Shown here piece after piece: positions 25,755-34,459 of a stretch of 34,776 bases of DNA (position 1 is the first letter of the stretch; every line of letters begins with the position of its first letter). A model generated the notes under the pieces. That model saw only the letters and a program-made list of their open reading frames with translations. It was not told the DNA's origin and ran no database searches. The stretch covers positions 1 through 34,776 of the forward strand of contig CAJVXP010000025.1 in the NCBI GenBank assembly GCA_913009685.1, given 5' to 3'. Source of the stretch: an uncultured Bacteroidota bacterium (GTDB taxonomy: Bacteria > Bacteroidota > Bacteroidia > Bacteroidales > F082). The translations under genes and the position numbers were made by a program.

Positions 25755-26500
25755 TTGAAGTAAAAAATATTTATTTTAAGTATGCGAAAGAGTTCGTACA
25801 AAAAAACACAAGTTTTTCCGTATCTAAAGGCGAAAAGATCGCTCTGTTTGGCGTTAACGGCAGTGGGAAAACATCTTTGTTAAAACTGCTGGACGGCTTA
25901 ATTTTCCCCCAAAAAGGCGAAATATTATTTGAGGGACAGAAACTCACAAAACAAAGTTTAAAAGATAAAGATTTCAGAAAAGAATTTCGAACTTCGGTGG
26001 GCTTGTTGTTTCAGAATCCTGATATCATGTTATTTAACCCGAGTGTTTATGAGGAATTATCTTTCGGATTAAAACAACTTCAACACAGGAATTTAGATGA
26101 AAAAATTAATTATTGGGCTGAAAAACTAAACTTGTCGGGGCTGCTAGACAAATCTCCCGTAAAACTGAGTGGAGGCGAAAAACAACGGATTGCCCTGGCT
26201 TCGATACTCATCTTAGAGCCTAAACTTTTACTTTTAGATGAACCGTTCTCTTCATTAGATCCAAGAGCAACCGGCTGGCTTATCGACTTCCTGAATTCTT
26301 TGGATTCAACCCTTATTATGGCGCTTCACAATATGGAATTAGCGAGAGAAATTGCCGAACGGGTTATCGTGCTTTCCGAAAATCACGAGATTATATATGA
26401 TGGCGACATAAACGACTTTGCCAACAACAAAGAGGAATTGGTAAAAGCCGGTTTATGGCATCGCCATTCGGGAAAGGAACCTCATTTTCATAATTTTTAG
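25751..26500 (+). CDS. cbiO: Nickel/cobalt ECF transporter ATPase (CbiO/NikO)
   Basis: 249 residues, a complete ABC ATPase: Walker A FGVNGSGKTS (Lys40), Q-loop LLFQNPD, signature LSGGEKQRIALA (139-150), Walker B LLLLDEP (about 159-165), D-loop SSLD, and switch His193 in ALHNMELA. It powers the fused CbiMNQ-like membrane protein, with which it overlaps by 4 bp. The C-terminus LWHRHSGKEPHFHNF is histidine-rich (237, 239, 245, 247), which could bind the transported metal or sense it; this is seen in the sequence but its function is inferred. Confidence 0.94.
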   Translation: MIEVKNIYFKYAKEFVQKNTSFSVSKGEKIALFGVNGSGKTSLLKLLDGLIFPQKGEILFEGQKLTKQSLKDKDFRKEFRTSVGLLFQNPDIMLFNPSVYEELSFGLKQLQHRNLDEKINYWAEKLNLSGLLDKSPVKLSGGEKQRIALASILILEPKLLLLDEPFSSLDPRATGWLIDFLNSLDSTLIMALHNMELAREIAERVIVLSENHEIIYDGDINDFANNKEELVKAGLWHRHSGKEPHFHNF

Positions 26501-26520
26501 GTTGTGTTCTTTTTATATCG

Positions 26521-26655
26521 TCAGGAAGGCTTCCCCGCCCCATCCGGTTCATTTATATCTCCCAACTGCATCAGGATATCTTTAGCTTCAGCTTCATCCA
26601 CAATGCTTATGGCACTGCCTACATGAACTAAAACAGGGAACTTACTGCCGGTCAC
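26521..26655 (-). pseudogene. hypC: Remnant of hypC (C-terminal half), hydrogenase maturation chaperone
   Basis: A 44-codon minus-strand frame whose residues 7-32 read like the end of HypC/HybG: VLVHVGSAISIVDEAEAK here versus VLVHVGFAMSIIDEDEAK in E. coli HybG, as I recall it. The conserved N-terminus starting Met-Cys, with the Cys that binds the Fe(CN)2CO precursor, is absent: upstream of the match the sequence is the 3' end of the TPR gene. The only possible start is a GTG overlapping the TPR stop (GTGA). It is therefore a truncated, non-functional remnant left by a deletion or rearrangement. HypC is needed only for Ni-Fe hydrogenase assembly. Confidence 0.75.
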
Positions 26656-28664
26656 TCCGAGCAGTATCTTTTGATGACGTTGTAAGCTTCTGAAATACCC
26701 AGTTCTCCGGCTTTACTCAGATCTTTGCACGCCAGTTTGTTTTCTTTCAGATAAAGCAGAATCAAAGCGCGGTTATAATAGGCTTCTGCCATTTTGGGCT
26801 CCAGTTTTATGGCCATGGAATAATCATCTATAGCACGTTGATACAGCTTTCGCCGAAGTTTCAGGTTAGCTCTGTTGTAGTATGCAAAACTTATGTTGGG
26901 ATTTATTTTCAATACTTTGGTATAATCTTCCAGGCTTTTTTTGTAATCAGGTGGGGGCAGGGATTTTACCGCGTTGCTCTTGTTAAAATTGCTGCGGCTT
27001 ATACCGATCTGGCCTTTATACATTTTTTCGACATAAGTCGACTCGTCCCACCCGGCTTGCGTGGCTGCCCGGTTAAAGTAAGCATAGACAATGGCAGAGT
27101 CGCTTCTCAGACAACGGTCGTAATCGGCGATAGCTGCTGAATAATTTAGCATCATGCTTTGTATGATCCCTTTAATAAAGAATGCGTTGGCGGGTTCGCT
27201 GAAGAGAGATGCGTTTTTATCAATATACCGCTGCTTTTTCAGCGCATCTTGTTTACTCACAGGCCAGTGTTTTGTAGTGAACAGCAGTTTTATACCCAAT
27301 TTGTTGCTGGCATTAAAAAGTGAAATATTTTTATCTAAATAGATGCCTTCGTGATACTGGTCGTAAACCGAAGCCGGCAGATCAAAAGCATAAATCAGAT
27401 AAAAATCGGGTTTTGGCTCAATGTTTATTTTCCGGAACTGGACGCGGCCTTTGCGCATTTCGCCATTCAGAAAATCAGCTTCGAAAGCCATGATTTTGTT
27501 GAAGTAACTGGAGTCGCCGTATTGCTTGTATAGTTCGCGGCTCACTTTATTGTCGCCATGTGCTTTGGCGATGATGTGCGTGGCCGAATTATGGTCTGCC
27601 AGGGCACCTTTTTTGTCCCCCAGTTGCTCGCGGGCATACGAACGGTTGATGTAGGCTCCAACAAAACCGGGGAAAATCTCCAGCGCTTTAGTGTAATCTT
27701 CTTCTGCCCCTTTCGGATGTTTCAGCTGCAATTCTACCACACCCCTGTTATAATAGGCATACACATTTTTCGGGTTTATCTCAATTACTTTATTATAATC
27801 GGTCAGTGCGCCTTTATAGTTCTTCCGCATAGACTTCAGCAGCGCCCGGTTGTAATAGGTCAGCGCATTGTTGGGATCGAGTTTGAGAACCTTGTCGTAA
27901 TCCTGTAAAACACGTGTGGTATCCCCGAGTTTCAAATAGGTAAGCGCCCTCTGAAAATAGATGTATGGGTAGTCGGGTTTCAGTGTTGCAGCATGGTTAA
28001 AATCTTTTAGCGCACTTTGCAGGCTATCCATTTCATAGCGAATCATGCCGCGTTTTATCCAGGCATCCACATTAAAATAGTCAAGCCGGATAGACTTATT
28101 TACATCGCGCATGGCGAGGCTGTCTTTTTCCATTAAATGGTAAGCAATTCCCCGACTCAGGTAAGCATCGCTTGCTTTTGGGTCCAGTTGAATGGCTTTG
28201 GTGTAGTCTTCAATAGCTGATTTGTATTTATTCATGTGCATTTTGGTGTTACCGCGTGCTACATAAATTTCCGGATTGAAAGGGTCGAGATCCAATGCCC
28301 TGGCAAAATCGGCGAGAGCATGTGGAAAGTCATTCAGCTGGTCGTAACAAATGCCGCGATATTGATAAGCCCGGGTGTAAAGCGGATGAATCTGGATGGT
28401 GCGGCTAAAATCATTGGATGCACCTTTAAAGTCTCCAAGGCTGTATTTTGCAATACCCCGGAGAAAAAAGGCTTCAAAACCATTGGGCTTGGAGCCAAGA
28501 GCGGTATTAAAATCGTAAATAGCCTGCGTGAAATTACTTTTGGATAGTTCCGCCTGCCCGGCCCAAAGAAAATGCTGGTAGCTTACCTGCGCTTTCACAA
28601 GTGCCGGAAACAGCAAAAGGCTAAGGATAGACAAATGGATAATATTCCTGATACTTTTTTTCAA
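26652..28664 (-). CDS. Large periplasmic TPR-repeat protein
   Basis: 670 residues. The signal peptide is LKKSIRNIIHLSILSLLLFPALVKAQ (in two parts: basic start, then hydrophobic run, cleavage after VKA). More than ten tetratricopeptide repeats follow (about 30-370 and again 490-670), each with the pattern A-Y-x-x-RG/NRA and ALxDYxKAI/LDP. A non-TPR segment lies at about 375-485. TPR arrays are protein-binding scaffolds; the partner is unknown. A start at TTG 28664 is preferred over TTG 28673 because an exact -7 box (28671-28678) covers the latter. The stop overlaps the GTG of the hypC remnant. Confidence 0.82.
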   Translation of the reverse strand: MKKSIRNIIHLSILSLLLFPALVKAQVSYQHFLWAGQAELSKSNFTQAIYDFNTALGSKPNGFEAFFLRGIAKYSLGDFKGASNDFSRTIQIHPLYTRAYQYRGICYDQLNDFPHALADFARALDLDPFNPEIYVARGNTKMHMNKYKSAIEDYTKAIQLDPKASDAYLSRGIAYHLMEKDSLAMRDVNKSIRLDYFNVDAWIKRGMIRYEMDSLQSALKDFNHAATLKPDYPYIYFQRALTYLKLGDTTRVLQDYDKVLKLDPNNALTYYNRALLKSMRKNYKGALTDYNKVIEINPKNVYAYYNRGVVELQLKHPKGAEEDYTKALEIFPGFVGAYINRSYAREQLGDKKGALADHNSATHIIAKAHGDNKVSRELYKQYGDSSYFNKIMAFEADFLNGEMRKGRVQFRKINIEPKPDFYLIYAFDLPASVYDQYHEGIYLDKNISLFNASNKLGIKLLFTTKHWPVSKQDALKKQRYIDKNASLFSEPANAFFIKGIIQSMMLNYSAAIADYDRCLRSDSAIVYAYFNRAATQAGWDESTYVEKMYKGQIGISRSNFNKSNAVKSLPPPDYKKSLEDYTKVLKINPNISFAYYNRANLKLRRKLYQRAIDDYSMAIKLEPKMAEAYYNRALILLYLKENKLACKDLSKAGELGISEAYNVIKRYCSE

Positions 28665-28670
28665 CGGGCA

Positions 28671-28678
28671 CAAAATTA
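28671..28678 (-). promoter_or_regulatory. -7 promoter box that decides the TPR gene start
   Basis: TAATTTTG on the minus strand is an exact TAnnTTTG match. It overlaps the TTG at 28673 and ends 6 bp before the TTG at 28664, so only the latter can be on the transcript, with an almost absent leader. Confidence 0.45.
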
Positions 28679-28723
28679 CACTTTAACCCGCATTATTCAT
28701 AAATTTTTTAAAATATGAGTAAA

Positions 28724-28951
28724 TAGGGTCTGCTGAAAAAGTCCGTGGTGCATCAGATACAAGGCCGCAAGGCGAAGCTGTATACTAATACTGCGAGCCA
28801 TAGCAACGAAGTAGATGATGTGCTGCGGGCTAACTAAACAAAAAATGCAGGGAAATTAACGCCTTGCAGTCAAAAACTTTGCATTTGAAGTTGCTGAGTT
28901 TAATATATCTTATTGATTATTATGCAATAGAGTGTTTTTCAGCAGACCCTA
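28724..28951. mobile_element. MITE-like element with 17-bp perfect inverted termini
   Basis: TAGGGTCTGCTGAAAAA (28724-28740) is repeated in perfect inverse orientation at 28935-28951. The element is 228 bp including flanking TA dinucleotides (224 bp without), too short for a transposase and without any meaningful ORF. The TA flanks would fit a TA target duplication as made by IS630/Tc1-type enzymes, though TA may instead be part of the repeat. Its parent insertion sequence should share the GGGTCTGCTGAAAAA ends. It sits in a gene-free gap between the Omp85-like and TPR genes. Confidence 0.75.
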
Positions 28952-29155
28952 AATATGTGAGTTATAAATCGATGAGACTTTAATTTTGAGAAACAAAATT
29001 ATTTAGTCGAACTGATCCCAAGCGCAATCGAGGGATCTTATGGGTTATATTCCCCATTCCTTGAAGTGATTAAATAATATTTCCATTGAGAATTCCTCGT
29101 TAGCTTGCTGCGGGGAGTTTCATTAAATGGAGGATAATCACTTCTGGTAATTTTC
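28952..29155. other. Intergenic region with a degenerate palindrome
   Basis: The remaining part of the roughly 480-bp gap that also holds the MITE. It contains GATCCC (29014-29019) and GGGATC (29032-29037) as a hairpin with a 12-nt loop, resembling dispersed REP-like palindromes, and a partially decayed second one near 29095-29125. No gene is seen. Confidence 0.4.
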
Positions 29156-30574
29156 CTAAATCGGAGCAACAAAGCTAAGAAAAAAATGGCGCTGATTACT
29201 TCTGTTCAATACATATTCAGCCCTAATAACGACATCGTAATAAGTAACAAAGTCAATTCCCACGCCGACACCGTAGAGTAGTTTGTTGTTTAAAAAGCTT
29301 CTGTCCTTTTCAGGAGTATCGCTGGCCACATAAGCTGCATCAAAAAACAGATTTGCATACAAACCATAAAAAAACCGATTGAATTTTTCTGTTTTTATAA
29401 AAGGAATCAGTACCGTCTTTTGGGGAACTATGGCAAATTTTATATTCGACCTGATTTGACCAATCCAGTTACCGCTCACGAGGTAAAGCTGGTATCCTCT
29501 GATCTTCATTGGTTTGTAACCCAGACCTTTTTGAAGAAAATAGGGCTGGTATTTAGTGGGAACCATTTCGGCTGCAAGCGAATAAGCAAAATACCATCGC
29601 TTATGCAACTGGAGGTATTGATCGAAAATCAGATAGAAACTGAGCATATTCACCTCTTTGGATAGCAATCCAAGCCCATCTTGTCTTATATCAGCTTCGG
29701 CATAAAAACCTTTAAGCGGGTAAGGGACATAATCACGAAAATCATATTTAAAATTATATTCCAGTGAGAGGTAAGAAAATTTATCCTGCGTATAAGCAAA
29801 TTCAGGGTATAATTTCAGTAAAGTATCGGCATATTCCCGGTGATCGAAGCCCAACGTAAGGGTGTGAAGGTAATAGTATTCTGGCCTAAAAGTGGCTGAT
29901 AATGTTCCAAAATACCATTTTTTGGAATAAGCTTTCTCCGTGTGATAAGAGACCAGTTTGTTCTCCAGAAGTTTGTAATCCGTTTCGTGATTTAGTGTGG
30001 CTCCGGCGGAAATCAGTATTCCCCATTTCTGCTTTTTGTTTATATAAGGTATTCCCCAATCTAATTGCAGACTTTTGTCATAACCTCCCTGCAGCAGCAC
30101 ATTCAGTGTCTCCATACGTCCTCTGAAATTAAATACTGTCAGGTTGACGCCATAATTTAGCCGCGAAAAAGTTTTTGTTTCCCACCACACATTGAAATTA
30201 CGATCAGTATAGATAAAAATCGGAATAGGCCAGATATACCACCGCTCTGTTACCTCTACGTAAAGGTCAACCTTATTGAAATCATGTCTTTGCGGAGTTA
30301 TTTCAACACTGTTAAACAGGGAGCGATTCATAAGATTTTCGCTGCTTTTTTTTATTTTTCTCAGAAGTTGATGAAGGTAAACCGTATCTCCTCTTTTTAA
30401 CTCAATTTCGCGTAAAATGATGTATGTTTTGGTTTTCTTGTTCCCCGTAACATGAATGTTGTCAATTACAAAAGTTGTATCACTTTTTGTAAGCCGGTAC
30501 TGCGCAAAAACATGCGGTGTCCCCACAAAAAGCAGGAAAAAAGCCAATAATAAGCAGGATTTTAGGCTAAACAT
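29156..30574 (-). CDS. POTRA/Omp85-like outer-membrane barrel protein
   Basis: 472 residues. The signal peptide is 1-24 (cut after VFA). A single POTRA-like domain follows (about 35-110: FVIDNIHVTGNKKTKTYIIL, then SLFNSVEITP, VDLYVEVTERWY), and residues 130-472 form a beta-barrel of alternating aromatic strands, including the GLGYKPMKIRGYQLY turn similar to the conserved RGY/F segment of BamA-family barrels. Proteins of this type insert or export proteins or lipids at the outer membrane, but it is shorter than BamA (one POTRA instead of five), so the exact role is open. It overlaps the upstream CBS gene by 8 bp and is surely co-transcribed with it. Confidence 0.82.
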   Translation of the reverse strand: MFSLKSCLLLAFFLLFVGTPHVFAQYRLTKSDTTFVIDNIHVTGNKKTKTYIILREIELKRGDTVYLHQLLRKIKKSSENLMNRSLFNSVEITPQRHDFNKVDLYVEVTERWYIWPIPIFIYTDRNFNVWWETKTFSRLNYGVNLTVFNFRGRMETLNVLLQGGYDKSLQLDWGIPYINKKQKWGILISAGATLNHETDYKLLENKLVSYHTEKAYSKKWYFGTLSATFRPEYYYLHTLTLGFDHREYADTLLKLYPEFAYTQDKFSYLSLEYNFKYDFRDYVPYPLKGFYAEADIRQDGLGLLSKEVNMLSFYLIFDQYLQLHKRWYFAYSLAAEMVPTKYQPYFLQKGLGYKPMKIRGYQLYLVSGNWIGQIRSNIKFAIVPQKTVLIPFIKTEKFNRFFYGLYANLFFDAAYVASDTPEKDRSFLNNKLLYGVGVGIDFVTYYDVVIRAEYVLNRSNQRHFFLSFVAPI

Positions 30575-31229
30575 TCAGATAATTCATTAAGGAGTTGTAA
30601 CGCTCTCTCAAATCTTCGTTATCGTCCTCTTCGCCAAAAGAAGCTTTTACAAAATAGTTATAACGCTCAAAAGTTTTAAGGATAGAAGAGATGTCCACTT
30701 TGTTTATTTTTAGAAAGACATCCAGGCGGGTAGAGTCTTCGTGGTTGAGCAGAAAAATACTGAGAATTTTGGCATCGTTTTCTTCTACAATTTTTGCCAG
30801 TTCAGTGAGGCTGTAGTCGTTGTAAGTCATCTCCAGCACAACAATTCCGCCTGGGTTATCAACGGACAACGACAGGGCAAAATATTTTATCAGATTTTGC
30901 AGGTTGATGCTTCCGAGATAATTTCCCTCCCCATTCAGCACAGGTACAAGACTCAGATTCTGCTCGTTGACCAGCTTTAAAACATCATAAATATGCTGAT
31001 TTTCGAAAACATAGGGGTGCTTTAGCGAAAGCTTATGGTTACCCAAAGGCTCGTCAAAATTGTTCAGGTTATAAATGTCAAGCTCTGAAATAAGGCCCAG
31101 AAATTCCTGATTATTTACGATGGGCAAATGCGAAACTTTGTATTCCTCCATCCAGCTCAGGGCTGTTTTCCCCGTGTCGGAGGTCTTTAGCGGCATAATG
31201 CCATCGGTGATGAGGTGTTTGGCAATCAT
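30567..31229 (-). CDS. CBS-pair protein with ACT-like C-terminal domain
   Basis: 220 residues, cytoplasmic. The first CBS motif is at about 1-60 (KVSHLPIVNNQEFLGLISELDI) and the second at about 70-125 (NLSLVPVLNGEGNYLGSINLQNL), followed by an ACT-like domain (about 130-205: GGIVVLEMTYNDYSLTELAKIV). This resembles AcuB-type proteins of Bacteroidota. CBS pairs bind adenosyl nucleotides and act as energy or redox sensors; the regulated target is not evident. An exact -7 box (31258-31265) lies 28 bp upstream. The 8-bp overlap with the Omp85-like gene shows a two-gene operon. Confidence 0.85.
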   Translation of the reverse strand: MIAKHLITDGIMPLKTSDTGKTALSWMEEYKVSHLPIVNNQEFLGLISELDIYNLNNFDEPLGNHKLSLKHPYVFENQHIYDVLKLVNEQNLSLVPVLNGEGNYLGSINLQNLIKYFALSLSVDNPGGIVVLEMTYNDYSLTELAKIVEENDAKILSIFLLNHEDSTRLDVFLKINKVDISSILKTFERYNYFVKASFGEEDDNEDLRERYNSLMNYLNV

Positions 31230-31257
31230 TTGTCCAATTATTATTAATATAATACAG

Positions 31258-31265
31258 CAAAGATA
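31258..31265 (-). promoter_or_regulatory. -7 promoter box of the CBS/Omp85-like operon
   Basis: TATCTTTG on the minus strand, an exact TAnnTTTG match 28 bp upstream of the ATG at 31229. Confidence 0.45.
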
Positions 31266-31346
31266 ACAGAAAGGTTAAAAAGGAAAATAAAACTTTGAAT
31301 TTTTATGAAAAACCATGTTCCCTGATACGGAAAAATCGGAGAAGCC

Positions 31347-31468
31347 AAATTACAAAAATCAAATGACAAATAAATTCCAAATCCAAAACAATGCCAGAGA
31401 AAGATGGTTTGGTTTTTTTTGAAATTGTAATTTGGCGATTATTTGTCATTTGTCTTTTGTGATTTCAA
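31347..31468. repeat. Long imperfect inverted repeat
   Basis: The core arms CAAATGACAAATAA (31360-31373) and TTATTTGTCATTTG (31439-31452) are perfect 14-bp complements. With the flanks the arms extend to roughly 35-40 nt with mismatches. The loop of about 65 nt includes a T tract (31422-31430). It resembles dispersed CAAATGACAAAT palindromes that I recall from other Bacteroidota genomes. It lies between the CBS gene promoter and the tRNA genes. Confidence 0.6.
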
Positions 31469-31472
31469 AAAG

Positions 31473-31498
31473 AAAAAGGCGCTGAAAAGCACCTTTTT
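31473..31498 (-). terminator. Terminator after tRNA-Leu
   Basis: On the minus strand AAAAAGGTGCT-TTTC-AGCGCCTTTTT forms an 11-bp stem with one G-U pair and ends in a T run, 5 bp beyond the tRNA 3' end. Confidence 0.8.
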
Positions 31499-31502
31499 CA
31501 CG

Positions 31503-31587
31503 TACCTGAGGCGGGACTTGAACCCGCACGAGCGCAATGCTCATTGGATTTTAAGTCCAACGTGTCTACCAATTCCACCACTCAGGC
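31503..31587 (-). tRNA. tRNA-Leu (anticodon TAA)
   Basis: 85-nt class II tRNA. The acceptor GCCTGAG pairs with CTCAGGT (first pair G-U). The anticodon stem TTGGA/TCCAA encloses loop CTTAAAA with anticodon TAA. A variable arm (GAGC-ATT-GCGCTC region) and the T loop GGTTCAAGTCC are present. The 3' CCA is not encoded. Confidence 0.95.
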
Positions 31588-31598
31588 ATGAAGTCAAA

Positions 31599-31635
31599 GA
31601 AAAAATCCCGTCCCGAAAATAGCGGGATCGGGATT
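31599..31635 (-). terminator. Terminator between tRNA-Gly and tRNA-Leu
   Basis: On the minus strand AATCCCGATCCCG (31635-31623) pairs with CGGGACGGGATT (31615-31604) with one bulge, followed by TTTT. It lies 4 bp after the tRNA-Gly 3' end, upstream of tRNA-Leu, and so may attenuate read-through. Confidence 0.65.
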
Positions 31636-31639
31636 CGTG

Positions 31640-31712
<73 letters not shown>

Positions 31713-31817
31713 ATATCCAAAATTGGAGTGCAAATGTAAAACTTTTTTTATTTATCAAACAAGTAAAATGTAAATTTTGAATTTTTTTTTAGATTTTGAG
31801 CTCCTTTGCCTCATTTT

Positions 31818-34427
31818 TCAGGAAATCTTTTTCAGTAAGTTCTTAATTTCGTTTAACTTCATTAAGGCTTCTACCGGTGTAAGCGTATCGATGTCCATAT
31901 TTAAAATATCCTGTTTGATTTGCTGCAAAAGCGGGTCGTCTAACTGGATAAAGCTTAGCTGAAAATCATCAGATACCGATATTTTTCCCAAACCTTCTTC
32001 CAGCTCTTTGTGCGAATGGGTTTTCTCCAGCACTTTCAACAATTCTTTGGCACGTTTCAAAACTTTTGCCGGCATCCCGGCCATCTCTGCCACATGAATT
32101 CCAAAGCTGTGTTCGCTGCCACCCTTTTTCAGTTTTCTTAAAAAAATGACTTTGTTACCCATCTCTTTGATCGAGATATGATAGTTTCTGATGCGCGGAA
32201 GGCTGGCAGCCATTTCATTCAGCTCGTGGTAGTGTGTGGCAAACAGTACTTTGGCGCGGTATGCCGCATGGTTGTGCAGGTATTCTACAATAGACCAGGC
32301 AATGGAAATACCATCGTAAGTGCTGGTTCCGCGCCCGATTTCATCTAACAGGATAAGGCTGCGGTTGGAAATGTTGTTCAGGATGCTGGCCGTTTCGTTC
32401 ATCTCCACCATAAAAGTGGATTCGCCGGACGAAATGTTGTCGGAAGCCCCTACCCGGGTGAAGATTTTGTCCACCTGCCCGATTTTTGCCTCTCTGGCGG
32501 GAACATAACAACCCATTTGCGCCATGAGGACAATGAGCGCTGTTTGCCGCAGAAGCGCCGACTTTCCGGACATGTTAGGGCCGGTGAGAATAATAATTTG
32601 TTGTTTTTGGTTGTCAAGATAAACATCGTTGTCCACATAATGCTCGTCCTGAGGCAGGTTTTGTTCAATCACAGGATGACGTCCGCCTTTGATGTCGATG
32701 GCATACCCGTCATTAATTTCCGGACGATGATAATTGTTTTCAGTAGAAACAGAAGAAAATGAAACCAGACAATCCAGCGTAGCCATTAGTGTGGCATCTA
32801 ACTGAATGGGTTTGATAAACGTGGCGGCGTATTGAACTAATTGTTCAAAAAGCTGCTGTTCCAAAACCTGGATTTTATCTTCTGCACCGAGGATTTTTTG
32901 TTCGTATTCTTTAAGCTCTTCAGTGATGTACCGCTCCGAGTTAGTCAGCGTTTGTTTGCGATGCCACTCTTCCGGAACTTTGTCTTTGTGCGTGTTGGTA
33001 ACTTCAAGATAGTAACCGAAAACGTTGTTGTAACTGATTTTAAGTGATGGGATTCCTGTACGTTCGCTTTCGCGTTTCTGAATTTGTCTGAGGTAATCTT
33101 TTCCTGAAAAAGCAATTTTACGAAGTTCGTCCAACTCTTCCGAAACACCCTCAGCCATCACGCTGCCTTTGTTTATTGAAACCGGAGCATCTTCTTTAAG
33201 TTCCGCCTGCAATTTATTGGTTAACTCACTGCAAAGGTTTATTTGCTCTGCCATTTTCTCCAGAACAGGCAGGCCGCTTTCAGAACAAATAGTCTTTATC
33301 TCCACAACCGAATGCAGGGCACGTTGCAATTGTTTCAACTCTCGCGGATTGACGCGGTAGGTGGCCACTTTGGAAATAAGACGTTCCATGTCGCCCAGCT
33401 TCTTAAATTCCGGATGAAGTTTATCCACAGTTTCCGGATGCTGTATATAATATTTTACCACGTTGAGCCGTTCGTCAATGGCGGTTTTTTCCTTTAGCGG
33501 AAGCGTAATCCACCGGCGCATAAGTCGTGCCCCCATGGGCGAATCGGTTCTGTCCATGATGCCGAGGAGCGAGTTTCCTCCTTCAAACAGCGGATAAATC
33601 AACTCCAGATTACGGACTGTGAACCGGTCAAGCCATACATATTTTCCTTCGTCAATACGGCTGATCTTGGAAATATGATCCAGTTTGTCGTGATGCGTTT
33701 CATGCAGATAATGAACAGTGGCCCCCGCGGCAATAATACCTTCGGTAAGTTCTTCTATGCCAAATCCTTTCAGTGATGTCGTTTTGAAATGGCGGAGCAG
33801 GATCTCCCGACCGAAGTCTTCACGGAAAACCCAATCATCAAAAAATGTTAAATAAAAACGGTCGCCAAATTCTTCGAGAAACCTTACCCGGTTCTGCCGT
33901 TGGACAATAACTTCATTCGGGGCAAAACCCTGCAACAGTTTGTCAATATATTCTCTGTTGCCACGGGCAATGAAAAACTCGCCGGTGGAAATATCCAAAA
34001 GCGAAATACCGGAAATGCCGGTGGTAAGATGAACGGCAGCAAGGAAATTGTTCTCTTTTTGTTCCAGTACATTGTCGTTGAGTGACACGCCCGGTGTAAC
34101 CAGTTCTGTAACACCACGTTTTACGATTTTTTTTGTGAGTTTCGGATCTTCTAACTGGTCGCAAATAGCCACACGGTAACCCGCTTTGACCAGCTTAGGT
34201 AAGTAGGTGTCGATAGAATGGTGCGGAAAGCCGGCCAGCTCCACAAACGAAGCCGAACCGTTGCGCCTTTTGGTCAGCACAATCCCTAATATCCCTGAGG
34301 CTTTGATAGCATCCTCACCGAAAGTTTCGTAAAAATCACCCACGCGAAACAGCAGCAAAGCATCCGGGTATTTTGCCTTGATGGTATTGTATTGTTTCAT
34401 TAATGGTGTCTCCACGTATTTTCCCAT
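31818..34427 (-). CDS. mutS: DNA mismatch repair protein MutS
   Basis: 869 residues from the ATG at 34427. Recognises base mismatches and recruits MutL. The mismatch-binding Phe-x-Glu motif is F32-Y33-E34 in [13 protein letters not shown]. The connector, lever and clamp domains follow, then the ATPase: Walker [12 protein letters not shown] (616-625), Walker [17 protein letters not shown] (691-706), and the helix-turn-helix [11 protein letters not shown]. The C-terminus [15 protein letters not shown] is the usual dimer/tetramer helix. The longer frame to 34532 is not used, because a -7 box at 34452-34459 lies inside it and the family starts at [13 protein letters not shown]. Confidence 0.98.
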   Translation of the reverse strand: MGKYVETPLMKQYNTIKAKYPDALLLFRVGDFYETFGEDAIKASGILGIVLTKRRNGSASFVELAGFPHHSIDTYLPKLVKAGYRVAICDQLEDPKLTKKIVKRGVTELVTPGVSLNDNVLEQKENNFLAAVHLTTGISGISLLDISTGEFFIARGNREYIDKLLQGFAPNEVIVQRQNRVRFLEEFGDRFYLTFFDDWVFREDFGREILLRHFKTTSLKGFGIEELTEGIIAAGATVHYLHETHHDKLDHISKISRIDEGKYVWLDRFTVRNLELIYPLFEGGNSLLGIMDRTDSPMGARLMRRWITLPLKEKTAIDERLNVVKYYIQHPETVDKLHPEFKKLGDMERLISKVATYRVNPRELKQLQRALHSVVEIKTICSESGLPVLEKMAEQINLCSELTNKLQAELKEDAPVSINKGSVMAEGVSEELDELRKIAFSGKDYLRQIQKRESERTGIPSLKISYNNVFGYYLEVTNTHKDKVPEEWHRKQTLTNSERYITEELKEYEQKILGAEDKIQVLEQQLFEQLVQYAATFIKPIQLDATLMATLDCLVSFSSVSTENNYHRPEINDGYAIDIKGGRHPVIEQNLPQDEHYVDNDVYLDNQKQQIIILTGPNMSGKSALLRQTALIVLMAQMGCYVPAREAKIGQVDKIFTRVGASDNISSGESTFMVEMNETASILNNISNRSLILLDEIGRGTSTYDGISIAWSIVEYLHNHAAYRAKVLFATHYHELNEMAASLPRIRNYHISIKEMGNKVIFLRKLKKGGSEHSFGIHVAEMAGMPAKVLKRAKELLKVLEKTHSHKELEEGLGKISVSDDFQLSFIQLDDPLLQQIKQDILNMDIDTLTPVEALMKLNEIKNLLKKIS

Positions 34428-34451
34428 GTTGCCTGCTTGTTTTTTACAGCA

Positions 34452-34459
34452 CAAAGGTA
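34452..34459 (-). promoter_or_regulatory. -7 promoter box of mutS
   Basis: TACCTTTG on the minus strand, an exact TAnnTTTG match 24 bp upstream of the ATG at 34427. It fixes the start against the longer frame. Confidence 0.5.

Noticed and set aside
28709-28962. Longer target-site duplication (AATATGAG versus AATATGTGAG) around the MITE-like element
   Set aside because: The left copy does not directly abut the terminus and the two differ, so only TA is supported as a possible duplication.
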